Assembly: GCF_026001925.1 (NCBI RefSeq)
Contig: NZ_AP021869.1
Location: 2,170,001 to 2,234,000 of the forward strand
Source: Vibrio gangliei
Lineage (GTDB): Bacteria > Pseudomonadota > Gammaproteobacteria > Enterobacterales > Vibrionaceae
Reading direction: 5' to 3'
DNA: 64,000 nucleotides
The notes beneath the pieces are model-generated. The model saw only the letters and a program-made list of their open reading frames with translations. It was not told the DNA's origin and made no database searches. Both the position numbers and the translations under genes were made by a program. Positions 46,559-56,693 of the stretch are shown here, piece by piece. The number at the start of each line of letters is the position of its first letter. Position 1 is the first letter of the stretch.

Positions 46559-47764
46559 ATGTCTGCGCCTTTTAGTTTCGCCAAACTTACCTTCTTGATT
46601 GCTATCTTGGCAGCCGTGGGTCAAATGACGCAAACCATGTACGTCCCATCAATGGGTTACATGGCGCAAGAGTTCCATGTTTCAGCGGCCGCAATGCAGG
46701 CCGTCATGGCGTGTTATTTGATCCCTTATGGATTATCACAATTTATTTATGGGCCTTTATCGGATCGTCTTGGTCGTCGCCCAATTATTTTGGCCGGCCT
46801 TGCGGTGTACATTATCGGCTCTTTAGTGGCGCTATTTTCTCATAACTTCAGCTTATTCTTAGTGGGTAGTTTTATCCAAGGTATGGGGATTGGCTGTGGT
46901 GGTGCGATGGCGCGTACGTTAAGCCGTGACTGCTTTTCAGGCCCTCAGCTGCATAAAGTCAACAGCCTGATCAGCATGTGCTTAATGTTTTCACCGTTGA
47001 TGGCTCCCTTATTAGGCGGCTTTTTAACTGAAATCTTTCACTGGCGTAGCAGTTACTTATTCTTGGCACTGTTTAGCATTGGTGTGACCATTATTATGTT
47101 CACTCACATGACGGAAACACTGCCAAAAGCATCACGTCGTTACGATTCTGTCGCCACCAGCTACCGTTATGTACTGGGTAATCGCCAATTCCAAGGGTAC
47201 TTATTGTGCTTAGTGGCGACCTTTGCGGGTGTTGCACTATTTGAAGCGGCGGCGGGAGTATTACTAGGCGGTAAACTAAAACTGCCAGCAACTACGGTGA
47301 GCTTGCTGTTTATTGTGCCGATCCCGGGCTATTTATTAGGGGCAGCGATGTCGAGCTGGATTGCGTCTCGTCACTCTGAAAAGCGCGCCCTGAATTTTGG
47401 CCTAGTGGCGATTGCGATCGGCGCACTAGTCATTTTCATTCCTGGCGTATTTGGCTATACCAATGCGGTGAGCCTTGTGGGTGGCGCAACCATTTATTTC
47501 TTAGGCGCTGGCGTGCTATTCCCAGCGGCAACAACCGGAGCGATTTCGCCATTCCCATACCACGCAGGGACAGCGGGAGCACTATTGGGTGGTATTCAAA
47601 ACTTTGGCGCAGGACTAGCGACACTGATTGCCGCGATGATCCCAGCACAAAACCAAATGCCACTTGGCGCACTGATGCTCGCGATGGCGTTGTTGGCGGT
47701 GTTAGGCTTGTATCGTGTTAACAAAACACCTATCTCGCCAGATGCCTTGGGTGCCGCTCACTAA
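46559..47764 (+). CDS. MFS multidrug efflux transporter, EmrD/Bcr-like (DHA1)
   Basis: A 401-residue, 12-helix inner-membrane transporter. Motif A of the major facilitator superfamily is GPLSDRLGRRP in the loop between helices 2 and 3. The RTLSRD region and the first-helix pattern TMYVPSMGYMAQEF are typical of the Bcr/CflA/EmrD drug:H+ antiporters. The ATG at 46559 follows GTGGAG; an upstream in-frame start would add seven residues without a site. A consensus CRP site upstream suggests carbon-source control. It converges on mrcB. Confidence 0.88.
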   Translation: MSAPFSFAKLTFLIAILAAVGQMTQTMYVPSMGYMAQEFHVSAAAMQAVMACYLIPYGLSQFIYGPLSDRLGRRPIILAGLAVYIIGSLVALFSHNFSLFLVGSFIQGMGIGCGGAMARTLSRDCFSGPQLHKVNSLISMCLMFSPLMAPLLGGFLTEIFHWRSSYLFLALFSIGVTIIMFTHMTETLPKASRRYDSVATSYRYVLGNRQFQGYLLCLVATFAGVALFEAAAGVLLGGKLKLPATTVSLLFIVPIPGYLLGAAMSSWIASRHSEKRALNFGLVAIAIGALVIFIPGVFGYTNAVSLVGGATIYFLGAGVLFPAATTGAISPFPYHAGTAGALLGGIQNFGAGLATLIAAMIPAQNQMPLGALMLAMALLAVLGLYRVNKTPISPDALGAAH

Positions 47765-47787
47765 TACGCATAATCAAAGCAATAATA

Positions 47788-47823
47788 AAGCCCTGCCAAT
47801 ACAATATATTGGCAGGGCTTTTT
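47788..47823 (+). terminator. Intrinsic terminator between the EmrD-like gene and mrcB
   Basis: Perfect 13-bp stem AAGCCCTGCCAAT (47788-47800) / ATTGGCAGGGCTT (47808-47820) with a 7-nt loop and T-run on the + strand. A weaker T-rich tail on the minus strand could serve mrcB. Confidence 0.92.
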
Positions 47824-47844
47824 GCTATCTTGATTGAGCTGAAA

Positions 47845-50220
47845 TTAATTAAACAAGGACTTAAACCAGCCGACTGGGTTATTGCTGCAATCTTTTTGTT
47901 TGAGTAAGCCTTTTGGATCCCACTGAGGTAATTCAATATCCCCACCACAGAAGTCTTCTACATAACCACCCGCCTGAGTTTGATCGAATTTGGCCGTACT
48001 GATTTCTCTTGGCCAAGGCAAAGTGAGACGCTCCGGCGCACGCTGTGCCAAGTAATTAGCGTAAGTTTGTAATGAGCCACTTGCTCCGGTTAATTTGGTC
48101 GGCTTGTTGTCATCACGCCCTGTCCAAATCGTAACGACCTCACGGCCATCAACACCCACAAACCAACTATCACGGCTGTCATTACTGGTTCCTGTTTTCG
48201 CCGCCAATGTCGCCCACCCGTATTTACCTTGCAGCGAACGGCTAGTGCCTTCTGTCACCACTTTTTTCATGATGTAAGTGGTTAGCCAAGCTGCTTGTTG
48301 TGGTACTTGCTGCGAGGCACGCGGAATGCTTTCGTACAGTACATTGCCATCCACATCCATCACGGTACGCAGGGCGGTTAATGGTGCACGCTTACCTGAG
48401 TTGGTAATGGTTTGGAACATTTGTGACACTTGGTACGGCGTCAATGAAAATGAACCTAAGAACATAGACGGTACAGGACGGATCTCTTGCTTATCTATGC
48501 CAAGCTTAGTCAAGGTTTCCATCACCGCCGGAATGCCGAGCTGCATGCCTAAATTCACCGTCGGCACGTTCAACGATTTTGCCATCGCTTGATACAAAGG
48601 CACTTCGCCACGGAATTTGCGATCATAGTTTTGCGGCGACCACGTTTGTCCTTGCTCATTTTTTAGCGTGATCGGTTTATCTTGAATCGTAGTGCCTAGA
48701 TTGTATTTCTCCGGTTGCTCTAATGCGGTCAGATACACAGATGGCTTCACCAAGGAGCCAATTTGACGGCTAGCACTCAGTGCACGGTTAAAGCCATCAA
48801 AACCGCTGTCTCGACCACCAATCATGGCGCGAATTTCACCCGTATGACGATCCACTGCCACCACGGCGGTTTGCAAACCTTTACCCGAACGTTGCTCTAA
48901 TTGCGGCAGCGTTTTATTGACCGCTTGTTCTAAATAAGCCTGAGAAACAGGATCTAAGGTCGTGAATAAACGTAACCCGGTATCCGATTTAAACTTATCG
49001 CCCACTTTATCTTTAAGTTCACGTTGCAATTGCTCAAAGTACGCAGGTTGGCGTTTACCTAAGTGCGGATTTTTTTGCAGATCCAATTCTCGACTCGCCG
49101 CCTCACCAAACTGAGATGCGGTTAAGATATTTTGCTGCATCATCAATTCCAGCACCAGATCACGACGATCTTTAGTTCGCTCAGGGTGACGAATTGGGTT
49201 GTAATACGACGGCCCTTTCACCATACCCACCAGCATCGCCAGTTGATCAATGCGCAATTCTTGAATTGGCTGACCAAAATAATAACGTGAGGCCAGCGCA
49301 AAACCGTGGATCGCTTCACCACCGTTTTGCCCTAAATACACCTCGTTTAGGTAAGCTTCTAAAATGCGATCTTTACTAAAACGATAATCCAAAATAATGG
49401 CAATATAGGCTTCTTTAAACTTACGCCATAAGGTCTTTTCACTGCTTAAAAATAAGTTCTTAGCCAATTGCTGAGTTAGCGTACTGCCACCTTGCACCGC
49501 ACGACCCGCTTTTAAGTTCACTAAAAAAGCGCGTGCAATCGCCACGGGAGAGACGCCGCCATGCTCGTAAAAATGACGGTCTTCGGTTGAAATCAAGGCT
49601 TCTACCATTTCAGGCGGGAATTGATCCAACTTTAAGAATAAACGCGTTTCTTGTTTTTGCGCTTCTAACATCCCTAGCATCTTAGGTTCAATGCGTAAGA
49701 AACCGAGATCGGCTTTCGAATCTAAAGATTGAATACGCTGCAAACCAGAATTATCAAAGTACAGCATCACATGGCGCGCCGGCTCGGGCCCATTTTCAAA
49801 CGTGAATGGACGGCGGATCAATTCGATCTTGGTTGACGAGGCTGAGTACTCACCTTCACGGATAGGATTTGCCACTTTGCGATAATTGAGAACATCCAAT
49901 TCTTGACGAACTTGAGTAATGGTTTGGCTACTCCCCGGCTCGAGATTCATTACTCGGGCATAAACGACGGTGGGTAACTTAAATAATTGACCGGCAAAGC
50001 GCTCAGTCACAATGCCATTAAGATAGAAGCCTGCAGCAACCATCAAAGCAATAAACACAATACCGAGCTTCCAACCTATACCCCACAGCTTTTTCAGCCA
50101 TGATGTCTGCTTCGCTGTTTTTTTCGTCGGCGTTTTTCGTCCTCTTGCCGGCCCGGCTTTACGACCAGAATTTGCTGAAGGTTTACGACGCGTTGTGGTC
50201 GGTTTCTTTGGTGTATTCAA
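47845..50220 (-). CDS. mrcB: Penicillin-binding protein 1B (bifunctional transglycosylase/transpeptidase)
   Basis: Class A PBP that polymerises and cross-links peptidoglycan at the inner membrane. The protein has 791 residues: a basic cytoplasmic tail (1-44), a transmembrane anchor (about 45-68), a UB2H-like domain (about 75-170), and a GT51 glycosyltransferase with E213 in STEDRHFYEHGG. The transpeptidase domain has S489 in GSLVKPS, the SxN motif SLN, and KTGTS. UB2H in E. coli binds the activator LpoB. It lies 64 nt downstream of hrpB on the same strand, so the two may be cotranscribed, though their functions are unrelated. Confidence 0.96.
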   Translation of the reverse strand: MNTPKKPTTTRRKPSANSGRKAGPARGRKTPTKKTAKQTSWLKKLWGIGWKLGIVFIALMVAAGFYLNGIVTERFAGQLFKLPTVVYARVMNLEPGSSQTITQVRQELDVLNYRKVANPIREGEYSASSTKIELIRRPFTFENGPEPARHVMLYFDNSGLQRIQSLDSKADLGFLRIEPKMLGMLEAQKQETRLFLKLDQFPPEMVEALISTEDRHFYEHGGVSPVAIARAFLVNLKAGRAVQGGSTLTQQLAKNLFLSSEKTLWRKFKEAYIAIILDYRFSKDRILEAYLNEVYLGQNGGEAIHGFALASRYYFGQPIQELRIDQLAMLVGMVKGPSYYNPIRHPERTKDRRDLVLELMMQQNILTASQFGEAASRELDLQKNPHLGKRQPAYFEQLQRELKDKVGDKFKSDTGLRLFTTLDPVSQAYLEQAVNKTLPQLEQRSGKGLQTAVVAVDRHTGEIRAMIGGRDSGFDGFNRALSASRQIGSLVKPSVYLTALEQPEKYNLGTTIQDKPITLKNEQGQTWSPQNYDRKFRGEVPLYQAMAKSLNVPTVNLGMQLGIPAVMETLTKLGIDKQEIRPVPSMFLGSFSLTPYQVSQMFQTITNSGKRAPLTALRTVMDVDGNVLYESIPRASQQVPQQAAWLTTYIMKKVVTEGTSRSLQGKYGWATLAAKTGTSNDSRDSWFVGVDGREVVTIWTGRDDNKPTKLTGASGSLQTYANYLAQRAPERLTLPWPREISTAKFDQTQAGGYVEDFCGGDIELPQWDPKGLLKQKDCSNNPVGWFKSLFN

Positions 50221-50284
50221 TTTTTGCCTTTCCTATGCCACGCACAACATATCCTCATGCCATGCGAATAAAATCTGTAATCAA

Positions 50285-52798
50285 TTACGATGAAAAATGT
50301 CGCTTAGTTTTACTGGTCGCCACATGATTGGCCGGATCATCAGGCCAAATATGTTTAGGGTATCGACCTTTCATTTCTTTTTGCACTTCTTTATATGAAC
50401 CTTGCCAAAAGCCAGCCAAATCTTGCGTTACTTGCAACGGACGTTGCGCGGGAGAGAGTAACTCTAACACCAATTTTTTACGTCCTTGTGCAATCAGCGG
50501 TGAATCGGATTCGCCAAACACTTCCTGCATTCGTACCGACAACACCGGCTCCGCACCTTGCTGGTAACGAATCGCCTTCTTAGTGCCGGTAGGCAGCCGA
50601 TAATGCGTCGGTAGCCATTCATCTATCTGTTGATTCAACGGCCAACCCAAATACGCCGACAGCACTTGATGCATGTCGAGCGTTTTCAATTTCGCTATGC
50701 TATCTATTCCTACCATGTAAGGTTCAAGCCATTGTTCGAGATTTGCTAAAAGAATGTCATCACTCGCCCCAGGCCATTCATATTCCGGCAGCCACTCTTC
50801 AGCATTTTTCATTCGAATCAATAAATTACGACTGGTTTCATTCCAGGGCAGAATATCTAATCCTTTACGCCCAATATAGTTAAGCAGCGCTTTTTGTTTC
50901 ATTGTCATGTCGAGATCATGAATAGGCTCACGCGTTAACACTAATGCACCGAAGCAACGCTGACGTTCTGCCATGATTTGGCCTTTTTGTTCATGCCAAT
51001 CGACACTATCTTTAATTTCGATTTGATCACAGAACAAACGTTCAAATTCAGACAAATTCAAACTGACCGCGCGAAAAATCTGACTAGAACTCGAATGAGC
51101 GGTACGCATTACCTCAATCGCCACCAGCAAATCATCAGGCGATGAATTCAAATGAACCAACGGACTCTGCTCATCAATTTGCGCGCCGTGGCCATTTGCC
51201 AATAACAACTGATTTTGCTGAGCATGACGGGATTGATGCCGATATTGAGCAATTCGATCCGGAAAAGCCAATGCCGCACAGCTAGCAAGCAAATCGTCCT
51301 TCACTTGCCCGATTTGAAAACCCTCACCACAAGCCTGTGCAATTTGCTGACTACGACGTAACAATAATGAAGTTTTAGGATGTAAACCTTGCTGCCAGCG
51401 GTACCAATCGTGACGTAAATCTGCGCTGTTCTTTTCCGGCTCTTCCAGCATGGCTAAAACAGCGCATGCGGTATGAAAGTAAGATTCAGATAAGCCTTTC
51501 GCTCGCATTAACATGGCAGCAAAACGAGGGTCGACGCCCAAATGCTGACTAGACTGTGCCAAGCCGGTTAACTGCCCTTGCTCGTTAATCAATCCCAGTT
51601 GTTTGAGCAACCCTTGTGCTTGTTGTAAATTCGATTGTGGGGGCGTATCGAGCCAAGATAACGCATTAACATCATGAGCGCCCCATTGCAGTAGCTCCAT
51701 TTGTAAGCGAGTCAGATCACTACGTAAAATTTCAGCACTGGGTTGTAATGGCTGACGTTTTAACGCCTCTTCGCTATATAAACGCACGCATACACCCGTT
51801 TCTAAACGCCCAGCACGACCCGCGCGTTGCTCGGCTGATGACTGGGCTATCATGGTTTTGTCTAGCTTGGTTATACCGGTTTTGGGATCAAAACTGGCCA
51901 ATCGCTCTAAGCCAGAATCCACCACGATTCGAATCCCTTCAATGGTTAAACTGGTTTCGGCAATATTGGTCGCTAGCACCACTTTACGTCGCCCTAAGAC
52001 TGCTGGCGCAATGGCCTGCTGCTGAGCTTTGTAATCAAGCTGACCATACAAAGGGCAAATGTCGACATTAGGTAAAGATAAGGATTCCAGCTTTTCTGCC
52101 AACTGACGAATCTCGCGAGTGCCGGGCAAGAACACCAACATCGAGCCTGATTCTTTTGTTAGCCAGTTGGGAATTAACTGCGTCAGTCTAGGCACGAGAT
52201 GTTGGTTGGGCTGCAAAGGCGCATAATGATATTCGATAGGAAAGCCACGCCCTTGCGATTCAATATAACTCGCTTGCGGCAATAAGCCTTGCAGCGCGAT
52301 TTGATCTAAGGTGGCCGACATCACAAGCAGGTGTAAATCATCCCGCAACGCTTGCTGCACTTCTAAGCAAAACGCCAATGCGGTATCGGCATGAATACTG
52401 CGTTCATGAAATTCATCAAAGATCACCATATCGATCCCGTTTAATTCCGGATCGGACTGGATCATGCGCGCCATCACCCCTTCGGTGACAATTTCTAACC
52501 GAGTCTTCCCACTCACCTTAGACTCACCACGCACACGAAAGCCCACGGTTTCCCCGACTTTTTCTCCGAGTTGGCTAGCCAAATATTGGGCAATATTACG
52601 CGCCGCTAATCGCCTCGGTTCCATCATGATGATTCTGCCGCGAATGCCACTGGTCTCAACCGATGCTTGCAACAATGCTTTCGGTAAATAAGTGGATTTA
52701 CCCGCACCCGGCGCAGCTTTTAAGATGACTTGATTATTTGAGCGTATCGCCGCCATAAGATCCGTCATTACCGATTGAATAGGAAGCTGTTGTGACAA
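50285..52798 (-). CDS. hrpB: DEAH-box ATP-dependent helicase HrpB
   Basis: A superfamily 2 RNA helicase. Walker A is APGAGKST, the DEAH-box is DEFH (IFDEFHERS), motif III is SAT, and motif VI is QRAGRAGR. The C-terminal HrpB-specific region ends in ELLSPAQRPLQVTQDL and YPKHIWPDDP. I choose the TTG at 52798 (837 residues), which has AAGGA 7 nt upstream and yields an N-terminus (SQQLPIQSV) aligned with E. coli HrpB; a TTG two codons earlier is too close to that site. The biological role of HrpB is poorly known. It is divergent from sfsA. Confidence 0.93.
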   Translation of the reverse strand: MSQQLPIQSVMTDLMAAIRSNNQVILKAAPGAGKSTYLPKALLQASVETSGIRGRIIMMEPRRLAARNIAQYLASQLGEKVGETVGFRVRGESKVSGKTRLEIVTEGVMARMIQSDPELNGIDMVIFDEFHERSIHADTALAFCLEVQQALRDDLHLLVMSATLDQIALQGLLPQASYIESQGRGFPIEYHYAPLQPNQHLVPRLTQLIPNWLTKESGSMLVFLPGTREIRQLAEKLESLSLPNVDICPLYGQLDYKAQQQAIAPAVLGRRKVVLATNIAETSLTIEGIRIVVDSGLERLASFDPKTGITKLDKTMIAQSSAEQRAGRAGRLETGVCVRLYSEEALKRQPLQPSAEILRSDLTRLQMELLQWGAHDVNALSWLDTPPQSNLQQAQGLLKQLGLINEQGQLTGLAQSSQHLGVDPRFAAMLMRAKGLSESYFHTACAVLAMLEEPEKNSADLRHDWYRWQQGLHPKTSLLLRRSQQIAQACGEGFQIGQVKDDLLASCAALAFPDRIAQYRHQSRHAQQNQLLLANGHGAQIDEQSPLVHLNSSPDDLLVAIEVMRTAHSSSSQIFRAVSLNLSEFERLFCDQIEIKDSVDWHEQKGQIMAERQRCFGALVLTREPIHDLDMTMKQKALLNYIGRKGLDILPWNETSRNLLIRMKNAEEWLPEYEWPGASDDILLANLEQWLEPYMVGIDSIAKLKTLDMHQVLSAYLGWPLNQQIDEWLPTHYRLPTGTKKAIRYQQGAEPVLSVRMQEVFGESDSPLIAQGRKKLVLELLSPAQRPLQVTQDLAGFWQGSYKEVQKEMKGRYPKHIWPDDPANHVATSKTKRHFSS

Positions 52799-52869
52799 GC
52801 GCAAATCCTTATGTCATGATGATTGGACGCTGATTCTACCCAATTAATATAAGAGCATCAAAACCCAAC

Positions 52870-53586
52870 ATGATTTTTTCACCACCGCTGCAACCTGCCA
52901 CTTTGATCAAACGTTATAAACGCTTCCTTACTGATGTGACTTTGCCGAATGGCGAGGTAAAAACCATGCATTGTGCGAACACGGGTGCGATGACAGGATG
53001 CGCCGACGTTGGCAATCAAATTTGGTATTCAACCTCAGATAACCTCAAGCGCAAATACCCTAATAGTTGGGAGCTGTCGGTCAACCCGCAAGGTGACATG
53101 ATTTGTATCAACACCGCCCGCGCCAATGCCCTTGTGGTCGAAGCCATCGAAAAACAACGCATTGCAGAACTAACCGGGTACGATGTATTACGCACGGAAG
53201 TGAAATATGGCAATGAAAACAGCCGCATTGATATTTTACTGCAAGACGATAATCGCTCTGATTGCTACATCGAAGTCAAAAGCGTCACCTTGCTGCAACC
53301 CGAATACGGCGCAGGACAAGGCTTTTTCCCAGATGCCGTCACCACTCGCGGACAAAAACATTTGCGCGAATTGATAGAAATGGTTGAGCAAGGTCACAGA
53401 GCAGTACTTTTTTTTGCTGTTTTACACACAGGTATTGAAAAAGTCTCTGCCGCTCACCATATAGATGCAGATTATTCACAACTTTTAAAGCAGGCCAAAG
53501 AAGCCGGTGTCGAGGTGATTTGCTACCAAGCGGATATATCACCGCAACAAATAGAATTACGCGCAGCCATTGAGTTTATTGACTAA
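52870..53586 (+). CDS. sfsA: SfsA-family DNA/RNA nuclease-like protein
   Basis: A 238-residue protein with the SfsA fold: an N-terminal OB-like domain ([15 protein letters not shown]) and a C-terminal PD-(D/E)XK-type nuclease domain with RIDILLQD and CYIEVKSVT. In E. coli SfsA was linked to maltose gene expression (sugar fermentation stimulation); the molecular role is unclear. It lies just before dksA, the same order as in E. coli. Confidence 0.93.
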   Translation: MIFSPPLQPATLIKRYKRFLTDVTLPNGEVKTMHCANTGAMTGCADVGNQIWYSTSDNLKRKYPNSWELSVNPQGDMICINTARANALVVEAIEKQRIAELTGYDVLRTEVKYGNENSRIDILLQDDNRSDCYIEVKSVTLLQPEYGAGQGFFPDAVTTRGQKHLRELIEMVEQGHRAVLFFAVLHTGIEKVSAAHHIDADYSQLLKQAKEAGVEVICYQADISPQQIELRAAIEFID

Positions 53587-53721
53587 ACTGTGTGGAAAAT
53601 AAAATCTTCTGACCAAGGTTCACATTCACTAATTTATTTGTTTGCCAAGCCAGATTCTTTCTGCTATATGTACCGCCCTTATTAACCAGCCTAGGTTAAC
53701 AAGAGCAAGTAGGAGCGCTGT

Positions 53722-54171
53722 ATGCCAGAACTAAACAAGAAAAAAACGCTAGGCATTCTAGCCATTGCGGGTGTTGAGCCATACCAGGAAAAATCCGGTG
53801 AAGAATACATGTCACCAGAGCAAATGGCTCACTTTACAAAAATTTTAAAAGCATGGCGTGACCAGCTTCATGAAGAAGTAAACCGCACCATGAGCCACAT
53901 GAAAGACGAAGCAGCGAACTTCCCAGATCCAGTTGACCGTGCGTCACAAGAAGAAGAGTTCAGCTTAGAGTTGCGTAACCGTGACCGTGAACGTCGTCTT
54001 ATCAAAAAAATCGAAAAAACTTTGATGAAAATTGAAGATGACGATTTTGGTTTCTGTGAATCTTGCGGCATCGAAATCGGTATTCGCCGCCTTGAAGCAA
54101 GACCAACTGCAGACCTTTGCATCGACTGTAAAACCCTTGCTGAGCTGAAAGAAAAGCAAATGCAAGGCTAA
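53722..54171 (+). CDS. dksA: RNA polymerase-binding transcription factor DksA
   Basis: Binds the RNA polymerase secondary channel and, with ppGpp, represses stable RNA promoters and activates amino-acid promoters. The protein has 149 residues: an N-terminal helical part, a coiled coil (about 35-108) with the tip motif DPVDRAS that reaches the active site, and a C4 zinc finger (FCESCG and CIDC), so it is the full-length, zinc-binding form. AGTAGGAGCGCTGT precedes the ATG. A strong terminator stands behind it, before gluQ. Confidence 0.97.
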   Translation: MPELNKKKTLGILAIAGVEPYQEKSGEEYMSPEQMAHFTKILKAWRDQLHEEVNRTMSHMKDEAANFPDPVDRASQEEEFSLELRNRDRERRLIKKIEKTLMKIEDDDFGFCESCGIEIGIRRLEARPTADLCIDCKTLAELKEKQMQG

Positions 54172-54181
54172 GTAACACATC

Positions 54182-54214
54182 AAAACGCCCCTAACGCTAG
54201 GGGCGTTTTACTTT
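54182..54214 (+). terminator. Intrinsic terminator between dksA and gluQ
   Basis: Perfect 12-bp stem AAAACGCCCCTA (54182-54193) / TAGGGGCGTTTT (54198-54209) with a 4-nt loop. It ends 20 nt before the gluQ start. In enteric bacteria a terminator here limits readthrough from dksA into gluQ. Confidence 0.93.
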
Positions 54215-54229
54215 AGAAAGAACCTCATC

Positions 54230-55138
54230 ATGTCGAATCCACAAGGATCGCAAACTCACCATTCCAATTACGTTGGCCGTTTTGCGCCCTCGCCTTCTGG
54301 CCCATTGCACTTTGGCTCTCTAGTCGCCGCATTGGGAAGCTATTTCCAAACCAAGTCTCAACAAGGCCAATGGCTCGTCCGCATTGAAGATCTCGATCCG
54401 CCGCGTGAAATGCCGGGGGCTGCCAAGATGATTTTAGAGACTTTAGACGCTCACGGACTGGTTTGGGATCAAACCGTGGTTTACCAAAGCCAACGTCACG
54501 CTTTATATCAAGAGCAAATTGAGACCTGGTTGCGCTCTGAACGTGCCTATTATTGCCAATGCACGCGCAAGCAAATCAAACAAGGCGGTGGATTTTATCT
54601 TGGTACCTGCCGAAACAAAGCGCTAACCGATGGTGCTCAATGCTCGGTGCGATTAAAAGTGGACGATCCTATTGCTTTTTTTGACGATGAAAAACATGGT
54701 CGTATTGAGATCCCAGCTCAACTGGCACAAGAAGATTTCATCATCAAGCGTCGTGATGGCCTATTTGCTTATAACCTAGCCGTGGTGCTCGATGATATTG
54801 ACCAAGGTGTGACTCAAGTGGTGCGTGGCGCCGATCTGATTGAACCCACCGGGCGACAAATCAATTTATATCGTTATTTAGAGCAACCTGAAGTGAGCTA
54901 CATTCATTTACCCTTGGCGTTAGACCAGCATGGCAATAAATTATCTAAACAAAATCATGCCCCAGCGGTAGATAATAAGCGCCCTAAGCACACCATTATG
55001 CAGGCGATGCGCTTTCTCGGCTTTACCTTACCTGACGATTTTGAGTCCGCTTCCGTTGAGCAAATGTTGCACTGGGGAGTGAAAAATTGGCACTTAGATT
55101 TGTTGCCAAATTCACTCAGCCGACATTCAGCATTCTAA
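54230..55138 (+). CDS. gluQ: Glutamyl-Q tRNA(Asp) synthetase
   Basis: A truncated relative of glutamyl-tRNA synthetase that attaches glutamate to queuosine in the anticodon loop of tRNA-Asp. The protein has 302 residues and only the catalytic half. The HIGH-like motif is in FAPSPSGPLHFGSL, the zinc ligands are in YYCQC and GTCR, and KLSKQN stands for KMSKS. The anticodon-binding domain of GltX is absent, as expected. GAAAGAACCTCATC precedes the ATG. Confidence 0.94.
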   Translation: MSNPQGSQTHHSNYVGRFAPSPSGPLHFGSLVAALGSYFQTKSQQGQWLVRIEDLDPPREMPGAAKMILETLDAHGLVWDQTVVYQSQRHALYQEQIETWLRSERAYYCQCTRKQIKQGGGFYLGTCRNKALTDGAQCSVRLKVDDPIAFFDDEKHGRIEIPAQLAQEDFIIKRRDGLFAYNLAVVLDDIDQGVTQVVRGADLIEPTGRQINLYRYLEQPEVSYIHLPLALDQHGNKLSKQNHAPAVDNKRPKHTIMQAMRFLGFTLPDDFESASVEQMLHWGVKNWHLDLLPNSLSRHSAF

Positions 55139-55273
55139 AATGTCGCTTACTGGGCTATTATTGGCGCAATTTCCAAGGTCAATCGCGACAAACTTTTTGT
55201 TTTCGCTTTGACCTTTTGGTTTTCGAGCACTCGTGCCATCGGCTGATTTTTATCGTGGCATCACAACATTATT

Positions 55274-55280
55274 GAGGTGG
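55274..55280 (+). promoter_or_regulatory. Ribosome site that decides an AUU start for pcnB
   Basis: GAGGTGG ends 3 nt before ATT at 55284 (GAGG is 6 nt away). No ATG, GTG or TTG in frame has comparable spacing, and the peptide that follows the ATT (FTQAANLCRK) matches the start of E. coli PcnB, whose gene is known to start with AUU. Confidence 0.75.
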
Positions 55281-55283
55281 GTT

Positions 55284-56693
55284 ATTTTCACTCAAGCTGC
55301 CAATTTGTGTCGTAAACTGTTTAGCAACACAAAATCAGACCAATCGAACGTGGCGCAGAATCGTTCACATGGAGACGTTAATCTGAATATCATCACTCGC
55401 CAAGAGCATACTATTTCTCGTGCTCATATCAGTGACAATGCGCTGAAAGTACTCTATCGACTTAATAAGCATGGCTACGATGCCTTTTTAGTAGGTGGTG
55501 GCGTGCGTGATTTATTACTCGACAAAGAGCCTAAAGACTTTGATATCGCCACCAATGCGACACCCGAGCAGATCAAACAGCTGTTCCGTAACTGTCGTTT
55601 AATTGGCCGTCGCTTTCGTTTGGCTCATATCATGTTTGGTCGTGAGATCATCGAAGTCGCCACATTCCGCGGTCATCATCAAGAACCAGAAAAAAATCAG
55701 TCAGCCCAATCGAAAGAAGGCATGCTACTGCGTGATAATGTTTATGGCACCGTCGAAGAAGATGCTGAGCGCCGCGATTTCACCATCAATGCCATGTATT
55801 ACAACATTGCTGATTTCAGTATTCACGATTACGCCAATGGCGTCGCCGATCTTAAAGCGGGCGTGATCCGCATGATTGGTGATCCGGAAACGCGCTATCG
55901 TGAAGATCCGGTTCGCATGATCCGTGCCATTCGCTTTGCGGCTAAGCTGAATATGACGATTGAGCCTAATACTGCTGCTCCAATCAAAGAGCTGGTACAT
56001 TTAATGTCCGGTGTACCAGGCGCGCGTTTATTTGAAGAATCGTTGAAGCTACTGCAATCCGGTCAAGGTTGGGCAACCTATCTGTTATTGCGTGAATACA
56101 ATCTGTTTTCATGCCTATTTCCAACCGTGGCACAATACTTCACACCAGAGCAAAATTCTGATGTCGAGAAGATGGCCGAAATCGTATTGAAATCGACCGA
56201 TAAACGCATTAATGAAGGCAAACGCATCAACCCAGCCTTCATGTTTGCCGCCTTTTTATGGTACCCATTGCAATATCGCGCCAAAGAATTGGCCGAAGCG
56301 CGTAAGTTGAATCACTACGACGCCATCATGATGGCCAGCAACGATATTTTAGATGAACAAGTCCGTCACTTGGCGATTCCACGTCGTCATAGCGCCACTA
56401 TTCGTGATATTTGGCAACTGCAACTGCGCCTAACTCGTCGCAGTGGCAAGCGTGCATTCCAAATGCTGGAGTTAAATAAATTCCGCGCCGGCTTTGATAT
56501 GTTAGAAATGCGCGGCAAGGTAGAAGGCGGTCAAGCGAAAGAGTTGGCAACATGGTGGCAAGAATTCCAAGATGCGCCATCGGTTCACCGTCAAAATATG
56601 GTGCAATCGGTAGGCTCTGAAAAGCCAAGCGGCCGACGTCGTAAACGCCCACACTCTAAGCGTAAAAGTAGTAAACCAAAGGCCAAAGAATGA
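55284..56693 (+). CDS. pcnB: Poly(A) polymerase I
   Basis: Adds 3' poly(A) tails to RNA and so promotes decay; it also controls plasmid copy number through antisense RNA. With an ATT start at 55284 the protein has 469 residues. The N-terminus aligns with E. coli PcnB. The nucleotidyltransferase motif is LVGGGVRDLLLDKEPKDFDI with the catalytic Asp pair. RRDFTINAM, the tRNA nucleotidyltransferase-like helices and a basic Lys/Arg-rich tail (RRRKRPHSKRK) follow. An in-frame ATG at 55233 would add 17 residues foreign to the family. The stop overlaps the folK start (ATGA). Confidence 0.93.
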   Translation: MFTQAANLCRKLFSNTKSDQSNVAQNRSHGDVNLNIITRQEHTISRAHISDNALKVLYRLNKHGYDAFLVGGGVRDLLLDKEPKDFDIATNATPEQIKQLFRNCRLIGRRFRLAHIMFGREIIEVATFRGHHQEPEKNQSAQSKEGMLLRDNVYGTVEEDAERRDFTINAMYYNIADFSIHDYANGVADLKAGVIRMIGDPETRYREDPVRMIRAIRFAAKLNMTIEPNTAAPIKELVHLMSGVPGARLFEESLKLLQSGQGWATYLLLREYNLFSCLFPTVAQYFTPEQNSDVEKMAEIVLKSTDKRINEGKRINPAFMFAAFLWYPLQYRAKELAEARKLNHYDAIMMASNDILDEQVRHLAIPRRHSATIRDIWQLQLRLTRRSGKRAFQMLELNKFRAGFDMLEMRGKVEGGQAKELATWWQEFQDAPSVHRQNMVQSVGSEKPSGRRRKRPHSKRKSSKPKAKE

